DNA of 64,000 nt from Lactobacillus kitasatonis DSM 16761 = JCM 1039 (GCF_000615285.1 NZ_BALU01000003.1:62001-126000); one strand, 5' to 3'; shown: positions 45,061 to 54,589, numbered from the stretch's first letter. Numbers and translations are program-made. The notes: generated by a model not told the origin, from the sequence alone.

Positions 45061-47517
45061 ATGGCCACAAAAGAACGAATTCGCGAAATGCCCCTTGAAC
45101 AAGTTATGGGTGAGCGTTTCGGAAGATATTCTAAATATATTATTCAAGAGCGTGCATTGCCAGATATCCGCGATGGTTTAAAGCCAGTTCAACGTCGTAT
45201 TTTATATGCAATGTATCAAGATGGTAATACCTACGATAAGCCATTTAAGAAGGCAGCTAAAGCCGTTGGTAATATCATGGGTAACTTCCACCCACACGGT
45301 GATAGTTCTATTTATGGTGCCTTAGTTCACTTGTCACAAGATTGGAAGATGCGTGAACCACTAGTAGAAATGCACGGTAACAATGGTTCAATGGATGGCG
45401 ATGGACCAGCCGCAATGCGTTATACTGAATCTCGTTTAAGCAAAATTTCGAATATGCTTTTACAAGACATCGATAAAGACACTGTTAATATGGTGCTTAA
45501 CTTCGATGACACTGAATACGAACCAACAGTCTTACCAGCACGTTTCCCTAATTTATTAGTTAACGGTTCAACTGGTATTTCTGCAGGATATGCCACTGAA
45601 ATTCCGCCTCATAATTTAGGAGAAGTTATCGATGCAACAATCTATTTGTTAAAGCATCCTGATGCCTCTCTTGAGGAATTAATGAAGTATGTTAAGGGAC
45701 CAGACTTTCCTACAGGCGCCATTGTTATGGGCACTAAGGGTATTAAAGAAGCCTATAAGACTGGCCGTGGTCGTATTCAAGTCCGTGCTAAAACAAGTAT
45801 CCAAGACATCCGTGGACACCGTCAAGAAATTGTAGCAACCGAGATTCCATTTGATGTTAATAAGTCACTTCTTGTAAAGAAGATCGATGAAATTCGTTTG
45901 AATAAGGAAATTGATGGTATCGCAGAAGTTCGTGACGAAACTGACCGTCATGGTTTGTCAATTGTAATTGAACTTAAAAAAGATGCCGATGCTCAAAATA
46001 TCCTAAATTACTTATTTAAGAATACTGACTTACAAGTATCTTATAACTTCAATATGGTCGCTATTGACCATATGACACCTGTTCAAGTAGGTCTAAAGCA
46101 TATCTTGTCTTCTTACTTAGAACATGAAATTGATGTTGTTACTAAGCGTACCAAATTTGATTTAAATAAAGCTGAAGCCCGTTTAGAAATCATCCAAGGT
46201 TTAATTCATGCAATGGATATCTTGGATCAAGTAATTAAAACTATTCGTGCATCTAAGAATAAAGCCGATGCTAAGAAGAATCTGATTGCAAAGTACAAAT
46301 TCACCGAAAAACAAGCCGAAGCTATCGTTTCATTACAACTTTATAGATTAACCAATACTGATATTAATGAATTAATCGCTGAACAAGATAAGTTAAATAA
46401 ACTGGCTGAAAAATATCGTAAGCTTTTGTCTGATCGCAAGACTCTTGAAAAAGAAATTATCAAGGAACTTTCAGCAGTTAAGAAAGAATTCAGCAATTCT
46501 CGTCGTACTCAAATTTCTGAGGAAAGTGCCAAAGTTGAAATTGACGAAAAGGCATTAGTTGCTGATGAACAAGTACGAGTATTAATAAGTCGTGATGGTT
46601 ATCTTAAACGTTCATCCATCAGATCATATCAATCAACTGATGATGCAGATAATGGTTTGCCTGATGGCGATAAGGTAGTTTATGAAAATACATTATCAAC
46701 ATTGTCTAATCTTTACTTATTCACCAATCGAGGCAATGTAATTTATCGTCCAGTTCATGAGTTGGTCGAAGCTAAGTGGAAAGAGACAGGTCAACACTTA
46801 TCTCAAGAAATCGGCCTAGATAATGATGAAAAGATTATTTGTGTATTTGTTTTAGACAAGTTAAGTGCAAATATCAATTTCTTATTAGCTACAAATGATG
46901 GCTATATCAAGCAATTAGAACTTGCTAATTTACAACCAACAAGAACTTATAAATCTCGTGCTATGACAGCAATTAAATTAAAGAGCAAAGACAGTTTACT
47001 AGTTGGCGTTGACGTAGTTAAACCTGATGATCAAAAAGAAATTACATTATTTACTCATCGTGCTTATGCAATTAGATATGATATAAGTGAAATTCCTACA
47101 TCAGGTGCTAAGGCCGTGGGTGTTAAGTCAGCCAACCTTAAGAAAGACGACTATATCGTAAATTACGTTTTAGTTGACAGTAAGTATATTGATTTAATGC
47201 ATGTTGGATTAATTACTCAACGTGGTGCATTTAAGCAATTCAAACTAAAGCTAGTCAATAAGGTATCTAGAGCTAAACGAGGAGTTCTGGTATTGCGTGA
47301 ACTAAAGACAAAGCCACACAGAATTGCTGCACTAGTACCATATGCTCAAGATCATGTATTGCATATTACTACAAGTAGTGATCGTCACGTTAAGATTCAA
47401 ACCAATGAGTATCCTTTAGGTGATCGATACTCAAACGGTTCGTTTGTTATCGATACAACTACAGATGGAGTTCCAACAAGTATTGAATTAGGTCGACCAA
47501 TTAGTAGCCAAAATTAG
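45061..47517 (+). CDS. parC: DNA topoisomerase IV subunit A
   Basis: ATG 45061 behind AAGAAGG. 818 residues. The catalytic tyrosine is in AAMRYTESRLS (~residue 121) and the QRDR in NFHPHGDSSIYGALVHLSQD. Relative to streptococcal and staphylococcal ParC, Ser is kept at position 79/80 but Gly replaces the acidic residue at 83/84. A beta-pinwheel C-terminal domain (~490-815) has blades with repeated L-F-T-N-R-G-like segments. It forms A2B2 with ParE to decatenate chromosomes. Intact. Confidence 0.96.
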   Translation: MATKERIREMPLEQVMGERFGRYSKYIIQERALPDIRDGLKPVQRRILYAMYQDGNTYDKPFKKAAKAVGNIMGNFHPHGDSSIYGALVHLSQDWKMREPLVEMHGNNGSMDGDGPAAMRYTESRLSKISNMLLQDIDKDTVNMVLNFDDTEYEPTVLPARFPNLLVNGSTGISAGYATEIPPHNLGEVIDATIYLLKHPDASLEELMKYVKGPDFPTGAIVMGTKGIKEAYKTGRGRIQVRAKTSIQDIRGHRQEIVATEIPFDVNKSLLVKKIDEIRLNKEIDGIAEVRDETDRHGLSIVIELKKDADAQNILNYLFKNTDLQVSYNFNMVAIDHMTPVQVGLKHILSSYLEHEIDVVTKRTKFDLNKAEARLEIIQGLIHAMDILDQVIKTIRASKNKADAKKNLIAKYKFTEKQAEAIVSLQLYRLTNTDINELIAEQDKLNKLAEKYRKLLSDRKTLEKEIIKELSAVKKEFSNSRRTQISEESAKVEIDEKALVADEQVRVLISRDGYLKRSSIRSYQSTDDADNGLPDGDKVVYENTLSTLSNLYLFTNRGNVIYRPVHELVEAKWKETGQHLSQEIGLDNDEKIICVFVLDKLSANINFLLATNDGYIKQLELANLQPTRTYKSRAMTAIKLKSKDSLLVGVDVVKPDDQKEITLFTHRAYAIRYDISEIPTSGAKAVGVKSANLKKDDYIVNYVLVDSKYIDLMHVGLITQRGAFKQFKLKLVNKVSRAKRGVLVLRELKTKPHRIAALVPYAQDHVLHITTSSDRHVKIQTNEYPLGDRYSNGSFVIDTTTDGVPTSIELGRPISSQN

Positions 47518-47552
47518 TTTTTAATTATTAATTAGTTCTAGCTTAGAGGCTT

Positions 47553-47594
47553 ATAAATAGTGTTAAGACGTATGTTTTGACACTATTTATTTTT
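47553..47594 (+). terminator. Terminator of the parE-parC operon
   Basis: ATAAATAGTGT pairs with ACACTATTTAT, followed by TTTTGG. Confidence 0.7.
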
Positions 47595-47665
47595 GGATAG
47601 ATAATGAAGGTGTTATGGGACACGGCTTATTATGAAATAATATTTTGGGAAAGAAGATAATTATT

Positions 47666-48631
47666 ATGCCTAAAACAGATACTATACTTTCGGCCAAATC
47701 CTTACGTTACTTTTTACAACTAATTGACACCATGAATTACACTCAAGCTGCTCAAATTCTTGGAATTACTCAACCTGCTTTAACTCAACAAGTTAAAAAA
47801 CTAGAGCATGCTATTGGTGCTCCTTTGTTTGGACAAATGGGTAAGAAATTGTACTTAACTGAAGCAGGCAAGGAAATGGAATCTGCCGCAGTTGAATTAT
47901 TGAGCACTATCAATGGTGTTGTTAGTGACATTCAAGAATATGCCCAAGCTGATAAGGGCAATATTTCTATTGGAGTTTTGGATACTCTGCAAGCTGATGT
48001 CTTTTACGAATTTCTACGCTTCTTCCACAGAAAATATCCAGAAGTTACTTTTTCAGTTGACTATTACGATAGAAAGGAGCTTTGGCGTAGACTCGACACT
48101 AACTTAATTGATCTAGCAATTATGTACTTGCCAGATAATACTAAGAAGGAAGAAATCAACTTACGTCATCAATACAATCATAATGATATTTCTTCCGATC
48201 GCTTGGTTGTTTTAACACACAAGACAATTGTAGAAGCAGGTGAAACTTATCCAGTATCACGTTTTCTTGATAGAAAATGGGTTGCATACCCAGATGACTT
48301 CTACCTGACACACTTAATGTATGAACTGTTTGGTAAAAAGAACAAGCCTGACATTTCCATGAAGATCGCTTCTACTGATGAAATAGTTCAAATGGCTGAA
48401 ATGACAGATTACGATACATATGTTACTCAATCCTATTATGATGCCCACAAAGATGAAATTAATTTGACTCCTATCTACTTAGAAGGAGAGCATGACTTCC
48501 ATATTTCTTATGTTTACCGTAAAGGTAAGTTAGAAATTCCAAGAATGGAAAATATGCTAAAAGAATTTGAAAACTTCTTGGATAAACGGCTAGATTCTAG
48601 TAGACTATTAAGAGAAGTAAATCAAAAATAA
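47666..48631 (+). CDS. LysR-family transcriptional regulator
   Basis: I use ATG 47666 ([20 protein letters not shown]) after GGGAAAGAAG. 321 residues with an N-terminal winged helix ([40 protein letters not shown]), then the substrate-binding RD ([20 protein letters not shown]). LysR proteins usually need a small co-inducer and autoregulate. It is 25 bp ahead of ppaC, but such an essential enzyme is rarely a LysR target, so the effector and regulon are unknown. Intact. Confidence 0.92.
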   Translation: MPKTDTILSAKSLRYFLQLIDTMNYTQAAQILGITQPALTQQVKKLEHAIGAPLFGQMGKKLYLTEAGKEMESAAVELLSTINGVVSDIQEYAQADKGNISIGVLDTLQADVFYEFLRFFHRKYPEVTFSVDYYDRKELWRRLDTNLIDLAIMYLPDNTKKEEINLRHQYNHNDISSDRLVVLTHKTIVEAGETYPVSRFLDRKWVAYPDDFYLTHLMYELFGKKNKPDISMKIASTDEIVQMAEMTDYDTYVTQSYYDAHKDEINLTPIYLEGEHDFHISYVYRKGKLEIPRMENMLKEFENFLDKRLDSSRLLREVNQK

Positions 48632-48656
48632 GTTAGAAAAAGAGGCAATTAATTTA

Positions 48657-49592
48657 ATGGAAAAAGAATTAGTTTTCGGACACCAAAATCCAGATACTGA
48701 TGCTATCGGTACTGCTATTGCATTTTCATACTTGCAAAACAGATTAGGTTACAACACCGAAGCTGTTGCTTTAGGTGAACCTAACGATGAAACTGCTTAT
48801 GCTCTTAAGAAGTTCGGTTTCAAAGCTCCACGCGTAATTAAAGAAGCTGCACCAGAAGTTAAGGCAGTTATGTTAGTTGATCACAACGAACCACAACAAA
48901 GTGTTTCAGACATCGACAAAGTTAAGGTTACTCACGTAGTAGATCACCACAGAATTATGAACTTTAATACTGCAGATCCTTTGTACTACCGTGCAGAACC
49001 TAAGGGTTGTACATCAACTATCGTATGGAAGATGTTTAACGAAAACAATGTTGAAATTCCTGAAAAACTTGCTGGCTTGATGCTTTCAGCTATCATTTCA
49101 GATACTTTGCTTCTTAAATCACCAACTACTACTGATGAAGATAAGGAAGCTGTAGAAGCTTTAGCTAAGATTGCTGGTGTTGACTACAAGGAATACGGTT
49201 TAGCAATGCTTAAGGCTGGTACTAATATCGATGATAAGTCAGAAGAAGAATTAATCGATTTAGATGCTAAGAGTTTTGAATTAAACGGTCACAATGTACG
49301 TGTAGCACAAATCAACGTTGTTGATTTATCAGATGCTTTGAAGCGTAAAGATGCTTTCTTGAAAGCTATGGAAGCTTCATCAAAGGACAACAACTATGAT
49401 ATGTTTATGCTTTTGGTCACTAACATTCTTGATTCTGACTCAGAAGCTTTAGTTGTAGGTAGTGACGAGACTAAGGCCTTATTTGAAAAAGCATTTGATA
49501 AGAAACTTGAAGATTCAGAAGTTAAATTGCCAGGTGTTGTATCACGTAAGAAGCAAGTTGTTCCACCACTTACTGATGCTTTCAACGCTTAA
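48657..49592 (+). CDS. ppaC: Manganese-dependent inorganic pyrophosphatase
   Basis: ATG 48657 behind AAGAGGC. 311 residues. DHH-family metal-binding motifs are [27 protein letters not shown] and [10 protein letters not shown]; the C-terminal active-site basic motif [10 protein letters not shown] is present. This is family II PPase, which hydrolyses pyrophosphate to drive biosynthesis. The coding sequence has strong codon bias (a highly expressed gene). A terminator follows at 49606. Intact. Confidence 0.97.
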   Translation: MEKELVFGHQNPDTDAIGTAIAFSYLQNRLGYNTEAVALGEPNDETAYALKKFGFKAPRVIKEAAPEVKAVMLVDHNEPQQSVSDIDKVKVTHVVDHHRIMNFNTADPLYYRAEPKGCTSTIVWKMFNENNVEIPEKLAGLMLSAIISDTLLLKSPTTTDEDKEAVEALAKIAGVDYKEYGLAMLKAGTNIDDKSEEELIDLDAKSFELNGHNVRVAQINVVDLSDALKRKDAFLKAMEASSKDNNYDMFMLLVTNILDSDSEALVVGSDETKALFEKAFDKKLEDSEVKLPGVVSRKKQVVPPLTDAFNA

Positions 49593-49605
49593 TTTAAAGT
49601 GGACA

Positions 49606-49640
49606 AATAAGAGACAGTTGATATAACTGCCTCTTATTTT
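49606..49640 (+). terminator. Terminator of ppaC
   Basis: AATAAGAGACAGTT and AACTGCCTCTTATT arms, loop GATAT, then TTTTTT. Confidence 0.85.
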
Positions 49641-49650
49641 TTATCATTAT

Positions 49651-50165
49651 ATGAAAAATCTTTTTAATCACTAGTTGCAATTAGTACTATTTTAATCCTG
49701 CTAAGTTTGATTCTATTTAATTCAAGTAGGAATAAGTTATCGACAGCTTTATTTGCGACTTTTCTTACCGTTTGGTATCATTTTTTCATGCGTTTGATTA
49801 TTGGAAATGTAATAGGTCCAACTTTATTACACGTCGATTCAAGCAACAAATGGTTTCGCCAAACTGAATTAGAGAATAAGCTTTATAAAGTGTTACAAGT
49901 TAAAGATTGGAAAAAGTTTCTGCCAACTTATGATTCAAGCCTATTCGATTTAAAAATTCATGATCTGGACAGCATTATAAACAATATGTGCCAGGTAGAA
50001 CTCATTCATGAATTGGTGTTCATATTGAGCTTAATGCCAATTGCATTTTCACTGTATTTCGGTGATTTATACATATTTGTAATCACATCTATTATTGCAA
50101 TGATGTTAGAGAACTTTGCTTCATAATCGTACAACGTTATAATAGAGAACGTTTGGTAAAACTAA
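49651..50165 (+). pseudogene. CrtO-like glycosyl-4,4'-diaponeurosporenoate acyltransferase-type membrane protein, frameshifted
   Basis: ATG 49651 (MKNLFNH) goes out of frame near 49668; the other frame reads VAISTILILLSLILFNSS, then FLTVWYHFFMRLIIGNVIG, KNKWF-like region and NMCQVELIHELVFILSLMP. At about 50118 a second change is needed to reach FIIVQRYNRERLVN, the conserved ending of the CrtO/acyltransferase family, stopping at 50165. The pattern W-Y-H-x-x-M-R-L and C-terminal Q-R-Y-N-R supports this family. The known member acylates a C30 carotenoid glycoside in staphyloxanthin; no other carotenoid genes are here. Dead by two indels. Confidence 0.65.
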
Positions 50166-50218
50166 ATGTTAAACTCAAACGTAGACACATACGTTAAATT
50201 ATATTATTAGGAAAGAGA

Positions 50219-50824
50219 ATGAATATGGATTACCCACAATTAAACTTAGATAAGGTAGAGGGACCAAAAGCTACTATCAAAACTAATCATGGTGACATCA
50301 AGATTCAATTGTTCCCAGAACAAGCACCAATGACTGTGGAAAATTTTGTTAGATTAGCTCAAAAAGGCTACTATGATAAAACAATTTTCCATCGAGTTAT
50401 CAGCGATTTTATGATTCAAGGTGGAGACCCTAAAGGCAATGGTACTGGTGGAACGAGTATCTGGAACCATCTTTTTGAAGATGAATTTTCTAGAGGGTTG
50501 TTTAATTTACGTGGTGCTTTATCAATGGCCAACTCTGGTCCAAACACTAACGGAAGTCAATTCTTCATTGTTCAAAATAAGAACATGCCTAAGCGCTACA
50601 TTAAACAAATGGAACCAGCTGGATATCCTAAAGAAATTATTCATGCATATAAGCAGGGTGGTACACCATGGTTAGATGGTCGTCACACAGTCTTTGGTCA
50701 AGTTATAGATGGCATGGATGTAGTAGATGAAATTGCCAAGGTCAAGAAAGATAAAATGGACAAACCATTAGAAGATGTTGTAATCAATACAATTGATATT
50801 GATGGTTCAATTTTTGAAGACTAA
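50219..50824 (+). CDS. Cyclophilin-type peptidyl-prolyl cis-trans isomerase
   Basis: ATG 50219 or ATG 50225 follows AGGAAAGAG; the second has better spacing. 199-201 residues. Cyclophilin core: TNHGDIKIQLFPEQAPMTVE, FHRVISDFMIQGGDPKGNGTG (catalytic Arg and Q/M), RGALSMANSGPNTNGSQFFI and HTVFGQVIDGMDVVD. No signal peptide, so it acts in the cytoplasm on proline peptide bonds. An insertion after SQFFI (PKRYIKQMEPAGYPKEII) is typical of the Firmicutes form. Intact. Confidence 0.93.
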   Translation: MNMDYPQLNLDKVEGPKATIKTNHGDIKIQLFPEQAPMTVENFVRLAQKGYYDKTIFHRVISDFMIQGGDPKGNGTGGTSIWNHLFEDEFSRGLFNLRGALSMANSGPNTNGSQFFIVQNKNMPKRYIKQMEPAGYPKEIIHAYKQGGTPWLDGRHTVFGQVIDGMDVVDEIAKVKKDKMDKPLEDVVINTIDIDGSIFED

Positions 50825-50827
50825 AAA

Positions 50828-50868
50828 AATAAGAGTTATTGCTAAAATAGGTAATAACTCTTATTTTA
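50828..50868. terminator. Bidirectional terminator between the PPIase and XRE genes
   Basis: AATAAGAGTTATT and AATAACTCTTATT arms around a 12-base loop, T-rich on both sides. Confidence 0.8.
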
Positions 50869-50870
50869 TT

Positions 50871-51224
50871 TCAATTCATTTCCTTTAAAAGGACAATTAT
50901 AGATTTACACACACGTTCTGCTTTGACAGCTGGTAATTTTCTTAATTCATTATTTACTTTTTGAATGAAAACAGGCGTATTATTAACTGGACCTTCTGGT
51001 TTTATCTTTTTAACTCGATAAGCATTATTAATGATATCAGGTGTAGTAGTATTCAAAGCTCTTGCAATTGAATCAAGCTTTTGAATACTAATGTTTTGAT
51101 CCTTAGTCCTTTCTAAACGTGAAATAAAATTTACTGAAAGATCACTAAGTTCAGCTAGATCTTCCTGCGTAAGTTTTTGTTCACGTCTTCTGCGAGAAAT
51201 TTCTTCTCCTAAATTAATATTCAC
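50871..51224 (-). CDS. XRE-family transcriptional regulator
   Basis: 117 residues from ATG 51224 (MNINLGEEISRRRREQKLTQ). An HTH_XRE domain covers about residues 5-62: EDLAELSDLSVNFISRLER is the helix-turn-helix and IQKLDSIARALN the following helices. The C-terminal half (KIKPEGPVNNTP on) is of unknown function. It is convergent with the cyclophilin and divergent from the DUF1275 gene, so the 51225-51554 region may be its target. Intact. Confidence 0.85.
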   Translation of the reverse strand: MNINLGEEISRRRREQKLTQEDLAELSDLSVNFISRLERTKDQNISIQKLDSIARALNTTTPDIINNAYRVKKIKPEGPVNNTPVFIQKVNNELRKLPAVKAERVCKSIIVLLKEMN

Positions 51225-51554
51225 AAAGCATTCGATCCTTTCAAACTACTTATATTCTTATGTGTATAGCTTATAAAATATTAGGGTGAAAATGAATAAA
51301 CTATTTTAATATTATTAACTTGTATTATATTAAATATCAATATTTGCTTATTTATTTAGTGAATAAAGCTCGTAACCTCAACCTTTTAGGCTATTCTACC
51401 GCAAATAACACCTTGTATTAAATATTTAGCCTTGTAAATTTTCAAGAGAAATTAAAAAATAATAAGAATAAAAATCGATCAATCAAATGTAACTACAGTA
51501 ATTAATAAAGCCTATAATAAAATATGACTATATTTTGGAGGATTGAAGATACTA
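51225..51554. other. 330-bp AT-rich intergenic region
   Basis: I see no gene here. It should carry the divergent promoters of the XRE regulator and the DUF1275 gene; TATAAT-like sequence lies near 51512-51535. No strong hairpin is evident. Confidence 0.4.
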
Positions 51555-52265
51555 ATGAGTTTACGAAAAAATCTACGAGATATTTTTAACAGTGCTAAGC
51601 CTTCAGAATCAAGGCAATTAGCTTGTGCTTTAACATTCTGCGGTGGCTTTATTGATGCTTATACATATATCCAAAGGGGACACACATTATCTGCTGGACA
51701 AACAGGGAACGTAATATTTTTCAGTTCAGCATTGGCTGACCATAATATTCCAGGAATGATCAATCGTGCAAGTACATTTATAGCTTTTTCACTAGGATTA
51801 CTTCTTGTAGGACTTTTTCATAAATACGTTAAGAGTCAATATTGGAGAGTATTTTGTTTGTTCCCAATATTAGTAATTTGTGCCGTCGTTGGATTTTTAC
51901 CTAAAAGCGTACCAAATTACTATATAGTTCCAGCAATTGCTTTTGGATTAGCTGTTCAAAATGCATCTTTCAGCAAAATTGAGGGCATGGGATACAATAA
52001 TGTATTTACAACAGGTAATTTGAAGAAATCTGTAGTTGCGTGGAGTGCATTTTTCTTTGGCGCAGATAAGAGTCAGCATACAGCAGCCGTTAATTATATG
52101 ATGTTAACAATTTCATTTGCAGTTGGAGCAATCGTTTCAGCATTACTGCAAAAGATTTGGGTATTAAAAACTATTTGGTTTGCAGTTGTATTTTTAGCAG
52201 CAATTAATTTTGTATATCTGTTAGCTTTGAAGACAAACAATAAATTTAATTTCAAAAATGAATAA
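51555..52265 (+). CDS. DUF1275 (YoaK) family membrane protein
   Basis: I take ATG 51555 (MSLRKNLRDIFNSAKPSESR), although TTG 51543 sits directly after GGAGGA and cannot be excluded. 236 residues with six hydrophobic segments. The family's N-terminal signature is clear: ALTFCGGFIDAYTYIQRG and LSAGQTGNVIFFSSAL; AIAFGLAVQNASFSK and VFTTGNLKKS are the mid-family motifs. YoaK-type proteins are ascribed a transport or degradation role without proof. It is the last gene before the gene-free stretch. Intact. Confidence 0.88.
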   Translation: MSLRKNLRDIFNSAKPSESRQLACALTFCGGFIDAYTYIQRGHTLSAGQTGNVIFFSSALADHNIPGMINRASTFIAFSLGLLLVGLFHKYVKSQYWRVFCLFPILVICAVVGFLPKSVPNYYIVPAIAFGLAVQNASFSKIEGMGYNNVFTTGNLKKSVVAWSAFFFGADKSQHTAAVNYMMLTISFAVGAIVSALLQKIWVLKTIWFAVVFLAAINFVYLLALKTNNKFNFKNE

Positions 52266-52359
52266 GTTTTATGGATCATCTGTAATTTTTGCAGATGATT
52301 TTTTATATCAAATTTACGAGAAGGATGGCAGAGAGTACAGTAAAATGCTCCAAGATATA

Positions 52360-52387
52360 TCTGCGTATAATTGATATTATGTAAAGT
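52360..52387 (+). other. dif: Candidate dif site (XerC/XerD-type 28-bp recombination site)
   Basis: The 11-base arms TCTGCGTATAA and TTATGTAAAGT flank a 6-base centre (TTGATA). The right arm matches the B. subtilis dif XerD arm TTATGTAAACT at 10 of 11 positions, and the left arm matches the E. coli XerC arm GGTGCGCATAA at 8 of 11 (dif sequences recalled from literature). It lies outside any gene, 95 bp past the DUF1275 stop, at the left edge of the gene-free stretch and where gene orientation changes. A chromosome-dimer resolution role is inferred. Confidence 0.65.
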
Positions 52388-53694
52388 TATATATCAAAAA
52401 ATATCAAATAGCCGAAGTGTCTCTAAAAACAGCCCTTAAGTTTTAGAATCTATATTTTACTAATTAAACTTAAACTTTTTTATCTCGTTTAGTTTATTTG
52501 AAAAATTATCTTTGTAAATTAACCGATCAATTTCTATTTTTTAATTTACTTCAGCTACTTCAGTAATTCCTTTTCTTGTTAGTTGCCGTTTGCTTTCTAT
52601 TTAGCATTCATTCTCTTTACTCAAAAATCAGATGCTGAAATCGCAATTCTACGGTTAAGTTCATTTATTTTGATCAATAATTAATCAACTAAGGCAGCTC
52701 ATTTTGAATTCATATTTTTATAGAATTGCCACCAGAGATTATATATATTCAAATTTGTCCGGATAGCTCTATTAATCGGAAACATAATTTATGTATTGAT
52801 CAATTTGCTGAATAAATAAAACAACACTAGCCATGGTTTGTGAATAAACATAATTAGCAAATTATTTATTAGTAGATTTTTTTATTTGTAGCAAATCTAT
52901 CGGTTTTAGTAATATCTATTGAATGAACTAATTTAAACGACATATATGTGATATATAGCTGTTATGGCTGCCATAAATACAGAATTATTGGAGCAATTAC
53001 TAATTGATAGCTAGAATTAGTCAAAATTAATGATCAATAGGAGTTTTACCGTTAATTTGCTAAATATTTCAAGTCTCCTTACTAAATCACTATTGATTTA
53101 CTCAGTCATATTGACTTAACTTAAGATTTTATATATTTTTATTCTTGCTTTATATAAAATAATAATTTTAATGCTAGCTAGATGAACCTCTTTCGAAAAT
53201 CACTGATTTAGCTGCATTTTAAACAAATTCTATAAATTGATATTTGGTTAATTTTATTTATTAAGTTTAATTATCAGATTCAATGCAGTTTAAGTAGAAA
53301 CTTCGAAACATCTTTTCCTTTTGGCTTTTTGAATAGCTTTTGTATCTAGCAATATGGCATTCTTCCCCCATCAATGAAACATTCATCACTTATTATAACT
53401 AGATGTTTTATCTGATTGATTAATTTTCTATTCAATTATTCGATAATCAGTGCCAGTAAAGTCGTATTCTGAGATTATCACTCTCACACATTCATAAATT
53501 TAACACCCAAATATCATATATTTACTTTTAATTACGCATTGATTTACTCAAAATGCGTTATTTCTTTACAAATCAATAAAATCTTATAGTATTTTTTGTA
53601 AAAGACCAGTTTTATTGTATATGTTATGCTGATTTAATACTATATTTCACCAAATCTCCCCTCCTCTACGACTAGGGAGCAGGAAAGTAGACAA
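52388..53694. other. 1.3-kb gene-free AT-rich stretch next to the dif-like site
   Basis: No frame on either strand is longer than a few dozen codons, stop codons are very dense, and I find no protein-family remnant, tRNA, IS end or CRISPR repeat. CTCCC/GGGAG at about 53658-53680 forms a short stem before the Fic terminator. The length is unusual for this otherwise gene-packed chromosome. It may be terminus-region sequence, a carrier of small RNAs, or a long-decayed island. Confidence 0.6.
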
Positions 53695-53733
53695 AAAAGA
53701 TCAAGGTTTGCCGTTAACGAGCCTTGATCTTTC
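53695..53733 (-). terminator. Terminator of the Fic operon
   Basis: AAAGATCAAGG and CCTTGATCTTT arms; on the minus strand a T-run follows. Confidence 0.85.
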
Positions 53734-53745
53734 ACTTTTTTGATT

Positions 53746-54294
53746 TTATATTTTCTCAACCTTAATTAATCGAGCTATTTCATGCACATTGGCACCTGTT
53801 AGCGCCTGTATCAGGTCATCATTATTTAAAGGATAAACTATGCATTGATTATGATTTGCCGCATAGCACTGCAAAAACAAGCGTGTACTGCGACCATTTC
53901 CTTCTCTAAAAGGATGCATATAATTTAATAAATCCATCAACTGAGCATAATCTTCAGCAGCTAATTCATCCTTTTCTTTTTGTAGAGCCAGCACATGGTT
54001 GATGTCCTCTTCGGCATAATCGAAACGATTGCAATCGAGAAAAGCCGTATTTCCTTTATAAAAATTACCAGTTCGATATTTACCTGCCCAATCGTATAAT
54101 GGCATGAATAAAAACTTATTTATCTTGGTAAATGCACTAACATCTTTAATCACAATATTTTGATTTAATAAATAAAGTTCTCTTTGCGCAGTAATTTCAA
54201 ACTCTTTTTGAGCAAGCTCTTGTGCATCCCTAATTCCAAACTTATTAATCAAAGTGCCATTATCATACAAAGTCTCTTGAATCCAGTCACTCAT
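53746..54294 (-). CDS. Fic-domain AMP-transferase toxin
   Basis: 182 residues from ATG 54294, overlapping the antitoxin stop by 4 bp. The Fic active site HPFREGNGRSTRLFLQ (~residues 128-143) has catalytic His, the anion-binding GNGR and the last Arg, so it looks active. MPLYDWAGKYRTGNFYKGN forms the family's beta-hairpin flap region. Fic proteins usually AMPylate a target such as gyrase or topoisomerase IV subunits, blocking replication. No inhibitory motif is found inside this protein, which fits class I Fic with a separate antitoxin. Confidence 0.9.
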   Translation of the reverse strand: MSDWIQETLYDNGTLINKFGIRDAQELAQKEFEITAQRELYLLNQNIVIKDVSAFTKINKFLFMPLYDWAGKYRTGNFYKGNTAFLDCNRFDYAEEDINHVLALQKEKDELAAEDYAQLMDLLNYMHPFREGNGRSTRLFLQCYAANHNQCIVYPLNNDDLIQALTGANVHEIARLIKVEKI

Positions 54295-54506
54295 TTATTC
54301 ACTCCAAAAATCTCGTAGTAATCCTCACTTAGATCTGGCTTACTATGTACCAAGTCATTAATTTCTTTCTCTGTAGGATTCCAGCCCTCTAGATGATTAT
54401 TCTGCACTACAAAACGTACTCTCTTATATAAGCTTGGACTAAATATCCTAATTCCTTGAATCATTTGTTTTTGATCATCTATCTGCAGCTGCTCTTTATC
54501 ACTCAT
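54291..54506 (-). CDS. VbhA-type antitoxin of the Fic pair
   Basis: I start at ATG 54506 (MSDKEQLQIDDQKQMI) with GAAAGAG eight bases upstream. 71 residues. The segment VVQNNHLEGWNPTEKEINDL matches the antitoxin helix of VbhA-type proteins (S/T-x-x-x-E-G followed by a P-T-E stretch), with Asn where the family usually has Ser/Thr before x-x-x-Glu-Gly. The Glu should displace the ATP gamma-phosphate from the Fic site. The ATGA overlap with fic supports coupled translation and a toxin-antitoxin role. Confidence 0.75.
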   Translation of the reverse strand: MSDKEQLQIDDQKQMIQGIRIFSPSLYKRVRFVVQNNHLEGWNPTEKEINDLVHSKPDLSEDYYEIFGVNK

Positions 54507-54545
54507 TTTGTTCACTCTTTCTGTACTAAATATATTATAGCAATT

Positions 54546-54582
54546 AAAAATCTCCTTATGTCTTTCAACAAAAGGAGATTTC
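54546..54582 (-). terminator. Terminator of the minus-strand gene at 54590
   Basis: AAATCTCCTT and AAGGAGATTT arms; on the minus strand the stem is followed by TTTTAATTG. It separates the ABC/membrane operon from the Fic pair. Confidence 0.75.
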
Positions 54583-54589
54583 GTTCATT

